64,000 bases of DNA from Bradyrhizobium hereditatis (GCF_020329435.1 NZ_JAGKJK010000024.1:1-64000), one strand, 5' to 3'. Counted from the stretch's first letter, positions 25,707 through 34,787 are shown. Numbers and translations are program-made. Notes: a model not told the origin generated them from the letters alone.

Positions 25707-26252
25707 TCACACAAGATCCGATACCTCGCCGTCCGGCAGTCCGAACTCGAACGTGTTCAGCGTCATCGAGACCATCGTGTAATAGCCGCAGAGGCCGATG
25801 ACCTCGACCACGCCGCGCACGGTGAGAAGCTGTACAGCTTCATCATACAGCGCCTGCGACACGCCTTTGCCCTCATGCAGCGATTTGGCGAGATCATAGA
25901 TCATCTTGCCCTTGGGATCGTCGAAGACTGGCGTGCGGCGATCTCTGATATCCTCGATGATTTTCGGATCCATGCCGCCCTTCAGCGCCAGGCGCTTATG
26001 CGCATACCATTCATAATGCGAGGTCCAGTGCCGCGCGGTGACGAGGATCGCGATCTCGGAAAGCTTTGCCGGAAAGATCGTGCTGAAACGGAGCTGCTCG
26101 CCGAGCCGCGTCGCGTGCCTCGCCATCTCCGGGCTGTTGAGCCAGGCCATCATCGGCGCTGGCGGCGCGCCGCGCTTGCCGGCGATCGCCTCGTCGTAGG
26201 TTTCTTTCTGGTCCGCGCTCATTTCGCCAGGCGAAAGCAATTTTAGCCGCAT
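25707..26252 (-). CDS. carboxymuconolactone decarboxylase-like (AhpD-fold) protein
   Basis: A 181-residue all-helical protein. The region LSEIAILVTARHWTSHYEWYAH corresponds to the AhpD-fold core, but the CxxC pair of peroxidase-type members is absent and a YEWYAH stretch stands in its place. Such members act as decarboxylases or have unknown roles. I chose the ATG at 26252 (MRLKLLSPGE), which begins the conserved part; the frame extends to 26294. It is divergent from the first acyl-CoA dehydrogenase gene. Confidence 0.8.
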   Translation of the reverse strand: MRLKLLSPGEMSADQKETYDEAIAGKRGAPPAPMMAWLNSPEMARHATRLGEQLRFSTIFPAKLSEIAILVTARHWTSHYEWYAHKRLALKGGMDPKIIEDIRDRRTPVFDDPKGKMIYDLAKSLHEGKGVSQALYDEAVQLLTVRGVVEVIGLCGYYTMVSMTLNTFEFGLPDGEVSDLV

Positions 26253-26413
26253 GCCCGTTTCCTCTTGTTTTTCAATCGTTCCAGCTTTGCGCATACACCG
26301 GATCGGTAGTCATGACCACCGCCGCGGCGGCATGGCCTGACGTCAGACACATATTGAATTCCTCAACACGAGGGCTAAGGTCATTAACAACATCCCACAT
26401 GGAAACGCCTGAT

Positions 26414-27598
26414 ATGTCCGATCTGGAAACATTCCGCCGTGAAACCCGCGCTTGGCTGGAGGCCAATTGCCCGCCGGAGATGCGCCGTCCGATGACTTCG
26501 GAGAACGACACCTATTGGGGCGGGCGCAACGCCAAATTCTCGTCCGAGCCGCAGCGTGTCTGGTTCGAGCGGATGCGCGACAAGGGCTGGACCGTGCCTG
26601 ATTGGCCGAAAGAATATGGCGGCGGGGGACTTTCGCCTGCCGAGCACAAGGTGCTGCGCGAGGAGATGGCGGCAATGGGAGCGCGCGCGCCGCTGTCGAG
26701 CTTCGGCATCTGGATGCTCGGACCGGCGCTGTTGAAGTATGGCACCGAGGCGCAGAAGCAGGAGCACTTGCCCAAGATCGCCGCCGGCCTGATCCGCTGG
26801 TGCCAGGGTTATTCCGAGCCGAACGCCGGATCGGACCTCGCCTCGCTGCAGACCCGCGCCGAAAGCGACGGCGACGACTACATCATCAACGGCCAGAAGA
26901 TCTGGACGTCCTATGCAAACTATGCCGACTGGATCTTCTGCCTGGTGCGCACCGATCCCACCGCCAAGAAGCACGACGGCATCAGCTTTATCCTGTTCGA
27001 CATGGCCTCAAAGGGCGTATCGACCAAGCCGATCCTTTTGATCTCCGGTTATTCGCCGTTCTGCGAAACCTTCTTCGACAATGTGCGCGTGCCGAAATCG
27101 AATGTGGTGGGCCAGGTCAATCGCGGCTGGGATGTCGCAAAATATCTGCTGCAGCATGAGCGCGCGATGATCTCGGGCACCGGAGAGCGCGGCATCGGCC
27201 GTCCGCTCGGGCAGGTCGCCGCCGACTCCGTCGGGAGCGATGATTCCGGCCGGCTCGACGACGCCATCCTGCGCAGCCAGATCGCCGCGTTCGACATCGA
27301 CGAGGCGGCGTTTGCGGCGGTGGCCGAACGCGCCGTTGATCTGGCAAAAGCCGGCCAGTCGCATCCGGCGTTCTCCTCGGCGATGAAATACTACGGCACC
27401 GAGCTCAACAAGCGCCGCCATGAAATCCTGATGTCGGCCGGCGGTATCGATGCGCTGGAATGGGAAAGCGAGCGCTCAAGAGGTGGCGCACGCCCGCGCG
27501 CCTGGCTGCGCACCAAGGCGAACTCGATCGAAGGCGGCACATCCGAGGTGATGCTCGGCATCGTCGCCAAGCGCATCCTCGATCTGCCGGGAGCGTGA
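26414..27598 (+). CDS. acyl-CoA dehydrogenase family protein
   Basis: A 394-residue FAD enzyme. The helical N-terminal domain contains WPKEYGGGGLSPAEHKVLREE. The middle beta domain has CQGYSEPNAGSDLASLQTRA and IINGQKIWTSYA. The C-terminal helical domain includes the late SIEGGTSEVMLGIVAKRILD motif. The start may also be the ATG at 26399. It is one of two dehydrogenase genes in tandem, and such pairs often form mixed complexes in steroid, aromatic or branched-acid breakdown. The substrate is unknown. Confidence 0.85.
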   Translation: MSDLETFRRETRAWLEANCPPEMRRPMTSENDTYWGGRNAKFSSEPQRVWFERMRDKGWTVPDWPKEYGGGGLSPAEHKVLREEMAAMGARAPLSSFGIWMLGPALLKYGTEAQKQEHLPKIAAGLIRWCQGYSEPNAGSDLASLQTRAESDGDDYIINGQKIWTSYANYADWIFCLVRTDPTAKKHDGISFILFDMASKGVSTKPILLISGYSPFCETFFDNVRVPKSNVVGQVNRGWDVAKYLLQHERAMISGTGERGIGRPLGQVAADSVGSDDSGRLDDAILRSQIAAFDIDEAAFAAVAERAVDLAKAGQSHPAFSSAMKYYGTELNKRRHEILMSAGGIDALEWESERSRGGARPRAWLRTKANSIEGGTSEVMLGIVAKRILDLPGA

Positions 27599-27605
27599 GG
27601 CCTGA

Positions 27606-27705
27606 GCCCCTCATCCTGAGGAGCGCGAAGCGCGTCTCGAAGGATGAGGCCCCGATGTCGGCCTCATGGTTCGAGACGGCGCCAAGGCGCCTCCTCACCA
27701 TGAGG
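27606..27705. repeat. dispersed palindromic repeat, family D copy 2
   Basis: CCTCATCCTGAGGAGCGCG at the left end and CCTCCTCACCATGAGG at the right, with CGTCTCGAAGGATGAGG inside. It lies between the two acyl-CoA dehydrogenase genes, 46 bases before the second start. Confidence 0.75.
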
Positions 27706-27750
27706 ATCAATAGCGAAGTCAGACGATAACAATTTTGGCGGAACTCTCAA

Positions 27751-28890
27751 ATGGCACTCGTCCTCACCGAAGAACAATCCATGCTGCGCGACAGCGCGCG
27801 CGGCCTCATCAGCGACAAGGCGCCGGTGTCGCATCTGCGTCACCTGCGAGACAGCAAGGACGAAACGGGATTCTCCCGCGATCTCTGGAAAGCATTCGCC
27901 GAGATGGGCTTTTCCGGCCTTCTGGTGCCGGAGAATTTCGGCGGCAGCGGACTTGGTTATGTCGAGGCCGGTGTGGTGATGGAGGAAATTGGTCGCACCT
28001 TGATGCCGTCGCCATTTCTTTCGACTGCGGTGCTCGCTGCGTCGGCGCTTTCACGCGGCGGCAGCGAGGCACAGAAATCGGCGCATCTGCCGAAAATTGC
28101 GGACGGCTCGCTGCTAGCGGCGCTCGCGATCGATGAAGGGACAAAGCATCGCCCGCTGCAGACCAAGTTGCAGGCCGTCCGCTCCGGCAACGGCTTCAAG
28201 CTGAACGGCGCCAAGGCGCTCGTGGTCGATGGCCATACTGCCGATCTTCTGATCGTTGCCGGCCGTACCGGCGGCGCGCCCGGCGAACGCAACGGGCTGA
28301 CGCTCTTCCTGGTCGATCCCAAGTCCAAGGGTGTGGCGATTGAACGCACGGTGATGGTCGACGCGCATAACGCCGCACGAATCGAGTTCAGCAATGTCGA
28401 GGTCAATGCCGATCAGGTGCTCGGCGAGGTCGATCAGGGCGGTGCGCTACTCGACGGCCTCCTCAATATCGGCCGCGGCGCGGTCGCCTCAGAAATGGTG
28501 GGCTTGAGCGAGGAGGTGTTCGGCCGCACCGTGACCTATCTGAAGGAACGCAAGCAGTTCGGCAAATTGATCGGCGAATTCCAGGCGCTGCAGCACCGCG
28601 CAGCCCAGCTCTACATCGATATCGAGATCACCCGCGCGGCCGTCCTGAAGGCGCTGCAAACCCTCGACGGCGACTTCGATCACGCCGGCGCCGCAGTGGC
28701 GGTCGCCAAGGCGCGCGCCGGCACCACGGCGACGCTGGCGGTGCAGGAAGGCGTGCAGATGCATGGCGGCATGGGCATGACCGACCAGTTCGACATCGGC
28801 TTCTTCATGAAGCGCGCACGCGTGTGTCAGGAATCGTTCGGGGATAGCAATTACCACGCCGACCAGTTGGCGCGGATGAAGAATTACTGA
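27751..28890 (+). CDS. acyl-CoA dehydrogenase family protein
   Basis: A 379-residue FAD enzyme. It has the N-terminal LTEEQSMLRDSARGLISDKA, a MGFSGLLVPENFGGSGLGYV block, and C-terminal YLKERKQFGKLIGEFQALQH and MHGGMGMTDQFDIGFFMKRA. The middle domain lacks the strong nucleotide-contact motif of its partner. This division is common in alpha/beta acyl-CoA dehydrogenase pairs. It is likely co-transcribed with the gene at 26414. Confidence 0.87.
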   Translation: MALVLTEEQSMLRDSARGLISDKAPVSHLRHLRDSKDETGFSRDLWKAFAEMGFSGLLVPENFGGSGLGYVEAGVVMEEIGRTLMPSPFLSTAVLAASALSRGGSEAQKSAHLPKIADGSLLAALAIDEGTKHRPLQTKLQAVRSGNGFKLNGAKALVVDGHTADLLIVAGRTGGAPGERNGLTLFLVDPKSKGVAIERTVMVDAHNAARIEFSNVEVNADQVLGEVDQGGALLDGLLNIGRGAVASEMVGLSEEVFGRTVTYLKERKQFGKLIGEFQALQHRAAQLYIDIEITRAAVLKALQTLDGDFDHAGAAVAVAKARAGTTATLAVQEGVQMHGGMGMTDQFDIGFFMKRARVCQESFGDSNYHADQLARMKNY

Positions 28891-28941
28891 CTGTTAAAGC
28901 ATGATGAAGTTAGGTTTGATTGCGACCAGGAGGAAGGTGCG

Positions 28942-29062
28942 CTCCCTCTCCCGCCTGCGGGGGAGGGCTGGGGTGGGGGTGTCTCCGCGGGTGATACTGC
29001 CTGAGTGGAGAAAGCCCCCACCCGGCGCTTCGCGCCGACCTCCCCCGCAAGCGGGAGAGGTG
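28942..29062. repeat. dispersed repeat, family C copy 2
   Basis: CTCCCTCTCCCGCCTGCGGG and GGGCTGGGGTGGGGG on the left, mirrored by CCCCCACCCGGCGCTTCGCG and AAGCGGGAGAGG on the right. Confidence 0.8.
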
Positions 29063-29145
29063 AAGCGCGTCTGCGGCCCAATCGATCTTACCAAAAATCA
29101 TCATGCTCTAATTCCGGAGTGCACGGAGCGCGCCCCACACACAGA

Positions 29146-29272
29146 CGTCATCACTCGCCTTGTGCGCAATTGCGCACTGGGCGGGTGATCCAGTACGCCG
29201 CGGCTTCTCGTTAGTTACCGGCGTCTCTGGAATACTGGGTCGCCTGGTCAAGCCGGGCGACGACAGCGGTAA
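29146..29272. repeat. hairpin plus family-E-like repeat fragment
   Basis: A 40-base imperfect hairpin (29150-29189) has the exact 16-bp palindrome GTGCGCAATTGCGCAC at its core, flanked by ATCACTCGCC / GGCGGGTGAT. It runs into GTGATCCAGTA...TCAAGCCGGGCGACGAC, which resembles the end of family E. Together with repeat C copy 2 it fills the 400-base gap between the acyl-CoA dehydrogenase and binding-protein genes; no gene is seen there. Confidence 0.55.
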
Positions 29273-29289
29273 ATGCGGAATAGAGGCGT

Positions 29290-30330
29290 CTACCTGATCG
29301 GCGGCGCGTACTGGATGCCGCCGTTGCTCCACAGCGAATTCAGCCCGCGCGGGATCTTCAGTTTCGATCCCTCGCCGACATTCCGGTCGTACATCTCGCC
29401 GTAATTGCCGACGTGGCGGATGATGCGGGCGGCCCAGTCCTTGGGTAGTCCGAGGTCTTCGCCATAGGCGCCTTCGGTGCCGACGAGGCGCATCACGTCG
29501 GGCTTCTTCGACTTCAGGGCTTCGTCAATGTTCTTCGAGGTAATGCCGAGCTCTTCGGCGTTGATCATCGCATAGAGCGTCCACTTCACGATCATCATCC
29601 AGTCATCGTCGCGCTGACGCACCACGGGCGCGAGCGGTTCCTTGGAGATGACGTCGGGCAGGATGACATGGTCGCTCGGCTGAATCAGGTTCAAGCGGAG
29701 CGCGTAGAGCTGGGACACGTCGGCGCTGAAAGTGTCGCACTTGCCGCCTTCGTAAGCCTTGACCACGTCTTCCAGCTTGGGAAACTTCACTTCCGTATAT
29801 TTCATGTTGTTGGCGCGGAAATGATCGGCGACGTTGAGCACTGTCGTCGTGCCGTCCTGCACGCAAACCTTGCTGTTGTTGAGGTCCAGCGCGGAGTCGA
29901 TGTTGCGCGAGCGCGGCAGCATAAAGCCCTGACCGTCATAATAGGCGACCGCCGGGAAGTAGAGTGCGTAGTTGCTCTCGCGCGACATGCTCCACGTCGT
30001 GTTGCGCGAGAGGATGTCGACCTTGCGGCTCTGCAACTCCTTGAAGCGTTCATTGGCGTCGAGGGCTACGAATTTCGCCTTCTTGGGATCGTCGAAGATC
30101 GCCGCGGCCACCGCGCGACAGAAATCAACGTCAAAGCCGGTCCAATCGCCCTTGTCGTCGGGGATCGAGAAGCCGGGCAGGCCCTTGTTGACGCCGCACA
30201 GCACTTCGCCGCGGCGGATGGTGCGCTTCAACGTTTTGGTGTCGTACCGTTCATAGGTGATTGCGGCAGCCGCAACCGCGATTGCGACCGCCAGCCCGAT
30301 GAGCAGGCCGCCTCGAAATGTCCGTAGCAT
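29290..30330 (-). CDS. general amino-acid ABC transporter substrate-binding protein (AapJ-like)
   Basis: A 346-residue type-3 solute-binding protein. A hydrophobic N-terminus (LLIGLAVAIAVAAAAITYE) serves as signal or anchor. Typical AapJ/BztA blocks follow: RRGEVLCGVNKGLPGFSIPD, GFDVDFCRAVAAAIFDD and SRNTTWSMSRE. It would bind amino acids in the periplasm. No permease or ATPase genes are adjacent, so it must work with a transporter encoded elsewhere or act alone. The L,D-transpeptidase gene lies just upstream. Confidence 0.85.
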   Translation of the reverse strand: MLRTFRGGLLIGLAVAIAVAAAAITYERYDTKTLKRTIRRGEVLCGVNKGLPGFSIPDDKGDWTGFDVDFCRAVAAAIFDDPKKAKFVALDANERFKELQSRKVDILSRNTTWSMSRESNYALYFPAVAYYDGQGFMLPRSRNIDSALDLNNSKVCVQDGTTTVLNVADHFRANNMKYTEVKFPKLEDVVKAYEGGKCDTFSADVSQLYALRLNLIQPSDHVILPDVISKEPLAPVVRQRDDDWMMIVKWTLYAMINAEELGITSKNIDEALKSKKPDVMRLVGTEGAYGEDLGLPKDWAARIIRHVGNYGEMYDRNVGEGSKLKIPRGLNSLWSNGGIQYAPPIR

Positions 30331-30383
30331 TTTTAACTCACCAATATTGGAGAATGGAGCGTCTGAAGAGACAGCGGTGGGAA

Positions 30384-30983
30384 TTAGAGTTCAGGCTTCT
30401 GCCGGACGATCACCTTGGTGCCGACAGGCACGCGCTCATAGAGATCGGTGACGTCGGCATTGACCAGCCGGAAACAGCCTGACGAGACGGCGGTGCCGAT
30501 CGTATCGGGCCGGTTGGTGCCGTGGATGCGATAGACGGTGGTGCCGAGATACATCGCGCGGGCGCCGAGCGGATTGCCTGGGCCGCCGGCCATGAAGCGC
30601 GGAAGATAAGGCTGACGCGCGATCATTTCCGGCGGTGGCGTCCAGTCCGGCCATTCCGCCTTGCGGGTGATGTTGAGCATCCCCTGCCACTGGAATCCTT
30701 CGCGGCCGACGCCGATCCCATAACGCAGCGCGCGGCCATTGCCCTGCACCAGATAAAGGTGGCGGTCCTGCGTGGAGATGATGATGGTGCCCGGCGGTTC
30801 GTTGGTGCGATAGAGCACCGCGGTCTTCCTGAACTGCGGATCGAGTTCGACAGATTCGTCGGGAAGCAGGCCCGGCTGATCGCCGACATCGGGCTGGCGC
30901 AACTGCGCCTGGCTCTGCGAGGCCGAAAGGATAAGACCGCCGGTCGCGACCAACATCCAGATCAGGTACCGAAATTTTTTCAT
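30384..30983 (-). CDS. L,D-transpeptidase (YkuD domain)
   Basis: A 199-residue exported enzyme with an N-terminal signal segment (IWMLVATGGLILSAS). The YkuD catalytic motif reads YRIHGTNRPDTIGTAVSSGC, with nucleophile Cys170, followed by FRLVN. Such enzymes form 3-3 cross-links in peptidoglycan or attach proteins to it. AGGAG precedes the ATG. In alphaproteobacteria these enzymes are many, so the exact role is open. Confidence 0.9.
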   Translation of the reverse strand: MKKFRYLIWMLVATGGLILSASQSQAQLRQPDVGDQPGLLPDESVELDPQFRKTAVLYRTNEPPGTIIISTQDRHLYLVQGNGRALRYGIGVGREGFQWQGMLNITRKAEWPDWTPPPEMIARQPYLPRFMAGGPGNPLGARAMYLGTTVYRIHGTNRPDTIGTAVSSGCFRLVNADVTDLYERVPVGTKVIVRQKPEL

Positions 30984-31137
30984 CGCAGAAATTCTCCTAG
31001 CGGCCGATTGGCCAAATCAACGGAACCATCAAATCTCAGGGCTAGCTTGATGGCAAGTTTAGGGCGAAAGCGAGTTATATCCCACTGAAATATCTTCGAT
31101 TTCTGAAAGTCGCCATATTCATGGGATTGGGGCCGCC

Positions 31138-31269
31138 TTATTTCGGCGCGATCCACAGCCGCAGCACAAACGAAATCAGCGCAACGGTGCCGACACCGCC
31201 GAGCCACAGCGCGACGAACCACAGCAAACGCCGTGTCAATGGGCGCTGGCTTGGCTTGATCTCTGTCAA
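31138..31269 (-). CDS. DUF2474-type small subunit of cyanide-insensitive oxidase
   Basis: A 43-residue membrane protein with one hydrophobic helix (LLWFVALWLGGVGTVALISF) between a basic N-terminus (RPLTRR) and a short C-terminal tail. It starts at a TTG that overlaps the cioB stop as TTGA. Size, place and helix match the DUF2474 (CioZ-like) proteins found after cioAB, which help assembly or stability of the bd-type oxidase. Confidence 0.8.
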   Translation of the reverse strand: MTEIKPSQRPLTRRLLWFVALWLGGVGTVALISFVLRLWIAPK

Positions 31270-32276
31270 TGATATCCGCTCTCGGGTTTGACCTTGCCGC
31301 GGAATACCCAATAGGCCCAGGCGGTGTAAGCGAGGATCAGCGGGATCAGCCCGGCGACGCCGAACAGCATGAAGAGCTGGGCGTTCTCCGGTGCCGCCGC
31401 CTGCCAGATCGTGATGCTCTGCGGCACGATATAGGGATACATGCTGATGCCGAGGCCGGCATAGGAAAGCGCAAACAAGGCGAGCGCCAGGAAGAACGGC
31501 TGGTAGTCATATTTCTTGGCGAGGCTGCGCAGCAGCAGCACGGTGATGGCGGCCACCGCGGCCGGCACCTGCGTGGTCAGGAGGATGTTCGGCCAGGCGA
31601 ACCAGCGCTGCGTGTACTGCACATGCAGGAACGGCGTCGCCATGCTGACCGCGCCGATCGCGCCCAGCATCGCCAGCAGGAAGATCCAGCTCAGATGGTA
31701 GGCGCGGTCGCGCAATTCCCCTTCCGTCTTCATGACGAGCCATGTCGCTCCCAGCAGCGAATAGCCGATCACCAGCGACACGCCGGTCAGGATGGTGAAC
31801 GGCGTCAGCCAGTCCCACCAGCCGCCGGCATAGTGCCGTCCCTCGACATGCACGCCCTGCAGGATGGCGCCGAGCGCAATGCCTTGCGCCAGCGTCGCAA
31901 TCAGAGATCCGCCGAAAAAGGCGATGTCCCACCTGTTGCGTGCTTTCGTTGTGCGCCAGCGGAATTCAAAAGCGACGCCGCGAAACACCAGGCCGAGCAG
32001 CATCGCGATCATTGGCGTGTAGAGCGCTGGCATCAGAATGGCATAGGCCAGCGGAAACGCGGCCATCAGGCCACCGCCGCCCAGAACGAGCCAGGTCTCA
32101 TTGCCGTCCCAGACCGGAGCGACGCTGTTCATGATGACGTCGCGGTCTCTCTTCTCGGGGAAGAGCGGAAACAGGATGCCGAGGCCGAGGTCGAAACCAT
32201 CCATCACGACATAGACGAATACGGCAAAGGCGATGATGAAGGCCCAGACGATGGCGAGGTCTACCGCGATGCTCAT
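31266..32276 (-). CDS. cioB: cytochrome bd-type ubiquinol oxidase subunit II (CioB)
   Basis: A 336-residue inner-membrane protein with about eight helices. The start region (AFVYVVMDGFDLGLGILFPL) and VAPVWDGNETWLVLGGGGLM are diagnostic of CydB/CioB. It pairs with subunit I in reducing oxygen to water with quinol electrons. It overlaps cioA and the small DUF2474 gene by four bases each. Confidence 0.95.
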   Translation of the reverse strand: MSIAVDLAIVWAFIIAFAVFVYVVMDGFDLGLGILFPLFPEKRDRDVIMNSVAPVWDGNETWLVLGGGGLMAAFPLAYAILMPALYTPMIAMLLGLVFRGVAFEFRWRTTKARNRWDIAFFGGSLIATLAQGIALGAILQGVHVEGRHYAGGWWDWLTPFTILTGVSLVIGYSLLGATWLVMKTEGELRDRAYHLSWIFLLAMLGAIGAVSMATPFLHVQYTQRWFAWPNILLTTQVPAAVAAITVLLLRSLAKKYDYQPFFLALALFALSYAGLGISMYPYIVPQSITIWQAAAPENAQLFMLFGVAGLIPLILAYTAWAYWVFRGKVKPESGYH

Positions 32277-33670
32277 GAGGCTGCCCCCTGACTGGCGGGA
32301 GTGATGCCTGCCGTGCGGATCGGCGCCTCTTTCGGCGGCCCTTCTTCGCCCGGATGCGGCGGTGCCGCCATCAGGCGCAGCAGATAGATCACGCCGGCCG
32401 CGAAAACGATGAAATAGACGATGATGAAGGCGACCAGCGAGGAGGCAACCGCGGGCGCTGCGAGCGGCGAGGCCGAGTCAACCGTGCGCAACAATCCGTA
32501 CACGGTGTAAGGCTGGCGCCCAACCTCGGTAGTGATCCAGCCGGCGAGCACCGCGATGAACCCCGCAGGCGCCATCGCGACCGCGAACATATGCAGCAAT
32601 CGGGAATCGTAGAGCTTTCCCTGCACGCGCATCAGCAGGCTGAACAGGCCGAGCGCCAGCATGAGCAGTCCCATGCCGACCATGATGCGGAACGACCAGA
32701 ACGTGATGGGGACCGGCGGCCAGTTTTCGCGCGGCACGGTGTCGAGGCCGGCCATCGGTGCGTCCGGCGAGTGTTTGAGAATGACGGAACCGAGCTTCGG
32801 CACTTCGATCGCGTAATCGACCCGGCCGGCTTCCTGGTTGGGCAGGCCGAACAGGATCAGCGGCGCGCCATGCTGGTGGCTCTGGAAGTGACCTTCCATC
32901 GCCATGATCTTCACCGGCTGATGCTCCAGCGTGTTGAGCCCGTGCTGGTCGCCGGCGATGATCTGGATCGGCGCGACCAAAGTGGCCATCCACATCGCCA
33001 TCGAGAACATCACGCGCGCGCCCGCGAGATGCCGATCGCGCAACAGATGCCACGCGCCGACCGCGCCGACCACCAGCGCCGTGGTCAGGTACGCCGCAAG
33101 CACCATGTGCACGAGGCGATAGGGGAACGACGGATTGAAGATCACCTTCAGCCAGTCGGCGGCGATGAACTGCCCGTCGGCATTGACGGTGTGGCCGGTC
33201 GGCGTCTGCATCCAGGAATTGGCCGAGAGAATCCAGAACGCCGAAATCAGCGTGCCGATCGCGACCATCAGCGTCGCGAGGAAGTGCAGCCGCGGACCGA
33301 CGCGTTTGAGGCCGAACAGCATCACGCCGAGGAAGCCGGCTTCGAGGAAGAACGCCGTCAGCACCTCATAGGCCATCAGCGGGCCGATCACCGGACCGAC
33401 CTTGTCGGAGAAGGCCGACCAGTTGGTGCCGAACTGATAGGACATCACGATGCCCGACACCACACCCATGCCGAAGGCGACGGCAAAGATTTTTAGCCAG
33501 TAATTGAACAGGTTGATGAAGACCTCGCGGCCGGTCCACAGCCACAGTGCTTCGAGCACCGCGAGGTAACTGGCGAGCCCGATCGAGAAGGCGGGGAATA
33601 TGATGTGGAACGACATCGTGAAAGCAAACTGCGCTCGGGCCAATACGACCGCATCCCAGCCTTCGAACAT
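32273..33670 (-). CDS. cioA: cytochrome bd-type ubiquinol oxidase subunit I (CioA)
   Basis: A 465-residue membrane subunit that holds the hemes and the quinol site. The N-terminus LARAQFAFTMSFHIIFPAFS carries the heme ligand His22, and GYL/GRQPY-type motifs appear late (TTEVGRQPYTVYG). The Q-loop between helices is short, which marks the cyanide-insensitive CIO type rather than E. coli CydA. I chose the ATG at 33670 because AGGTGG lies just upstream; a GTG at 33679 is in frame. A 27-bp inverted repeat precedes the gene. Confidence 0.93.
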   Translation of the reverse strand: MFEGWDAVVLARAQFAFTMSFHIIFPAFSIGLASYLAVLEALWLWTGREVFINLFNYWLKIFAVAFGMGVVSGIVMSYQFGTNWSAFSDKVGPVIGPLMAYEVLTAFFLEAGFLGVMLFGLKRVGPRLHFLATLMVAIGTLISAFWILSANSWMQTPTGHTVNADGQFIAADWLKVIFNPSFPYRLVHMVLAAYLTTALVVGAVGAWHLLRDRHLAGARVMFSMAMWMATLVAPIQIIAGDQHGLNTLEHQPVKIMAMEGHFQSHQHGAPLILFGLPNQEAGRVDYAIEVPKLGSVILKHSPDAPMAGLDTVPRENWPPVPITFWSFRIMVGMGLLMLALGLFSLLMRVQGKLYDSRLLHMFAVAMAPAGFIAVLAGWITTEVGRQPYTVYGLLRTVDSASPLAAPAVASSLVAFIIVYFIVFAAGVIYLLRLMAAPPHPGEEGPPKEAPIRTAGITPASQGAAS

Positions 33671-33708
33671 CGGCACCACCTGTCGCAGTTTCGCCGGACG
33701 CGAGATCC

Positions 33709-33735
33709 TTCGAAAACGGAACTACAGTTTTCGAA
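33709..33735. promoter_or_regulatory. perfect inverted repeat upstream of cioA
   Basis: TTCGAAAAC, nine bases, GTTTTCGAA: both arms match perfectly. It is centred about 52 bases before the cioA start and has no T-run, so an operator for a dimeric regulator is more likely than a terminator. It does not match the FNR/FixK consensus TTGAT-N4-ATCAA. Confidence 0.55.
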
Positions 33736-33818
33736 AATTGCCTCCGAACCACGCGTCTATCTTAACACGCCCGATGCGACGATTATACCTGCGAGCCGTG
33801 CGGAACAGGCCTGCAGCG

Positions 33819-34787
33819 CTATCTGCCATCCGGCGGATTCAGTCCCAGTCGCCGGACGATCTCTGCCCGCACGGCGCGGGTCTGGTCCTTGCCAACTAGC
33901 ACCGGACTGCGGATCTTCCTCCCGGTGCGGAGCCGGATCGCGATTGCGTAGTGGCTGCCCCTCCGGCCGCCGCTTTCGACGTCGATGCGCTCGACATTGT
34001 CACCGCCGAACGTACCCGTCTCGATCGTACCCTTCAACGACAGCCGTTCAAACCTGATGGCGCCGTCGTGGACAATCCAGAATGCACTGGTCCGATAGAG
34101 GTATCTGATCAGCAAGAAGGCCATGATCGCGCCGAGCGACCAAACTGCGATCCCAAGGGCGGACAATTTGCCGCTCCAGAGCGCATAAATGAATGGAAGG
34201 CTAAGCGAACAGCCGAGCAGCAGGACAAGAGCCCTGTACGCCCGGACGCGTTTGGAGCTGACCGGCTTACCCAATCGTATCCGGGGATTGGCGGCGTCGA
34301 GCGGGTTCTCGACTAATTCGGGAGCAGGCAACTGAAGCAGCCAGGCAACCTGCAAGGTGGTTTTTTGCACCTGGGTGACATCAGGCAGCGGAGGTGAAGT
34401 GAGCGTATCTCCCGATTCGGTTTCGATGACGAGGGTGAACTCCACTGATTTGCCGATGCTCTTTCGCAGACGCATCCCGGATATTTCGTCATCCCTAATC
34501 GATCTTCGATGCAACTTGCCGAATGGACGCTGCTCGCCGATCAGGATTTCGCCTGGCGTAATGATCCAGACGACGTTGCGATCAAAGAGCGCGGCTACCA
34601 GCAGAAGGCACCCGAACAGCAACGCAAACAGGGCGGCGATGCCAAGCCAATTGCCGTCGGCCAAGTGAGCGAGACCGGGCAAGGCGATCAAACACAAAAC
34701 TGCGGCAATACCTGCGAGAACGAGCCGCTCGTTGAGCGACGTGCCCTTGCGTAGTCTGACTTCATTCTCGTTTGCCGCAGCGTCCAT
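33819..34787 (-). CDS. hypothetical membrane protein with two PH-like halves
   Basis: A 322-residue protein that I do not recognise. It seems built from two similar halves: a pair of membrane segments (residues about 20-65 and 170-215), each followed by a soluble beta-rich stretch (VVWIITPGEILIGEQRPFG in the first, FWIVHDGAIRFERLSLKG in the second). The soluble parts resemble bacterial PH-like domains. The ATG at 34787 is preferred over a TTG four codons upstream. It is divergent in neither direction, standing alone between cioA and the small exported protein gene. Confidence 0.6.
   Translation of the reverse strand: MDAAANENEVRLRKGTSLNERLVLAGIAAVLCLIALPGLAHLADGNWLGIAALFALLFGCLLLVAALFDRNVVWIITPGEILIGEQRPFGKLHRRSIRDDEISGMRLRKSIGKSVEFTLVIETESGDTLTSPPLPDVTQVQKTTLQVAWLLQLPAPELVENPLDAANPRIRLGKPVSSKRVRAYRALVLLLGCSLSLPFIYALWSGKLSALGIAVWSLGAIMAFLLIRYLYRTSAFWIVHDGAIRFERLSLKGTIETGTFGGDNVERIDVESGGRRGSHYAIAIRLRTGRKIRSPVLVGKDQTRAVRAEIVRRLGLNPPDGR

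Noticed and set aside
32354..33496. 380-codon plus-strand frame opposite cioA
   Set aside because: Very rich in His, Arg and Gln, mirroring membrane-protein codons on the other strand.
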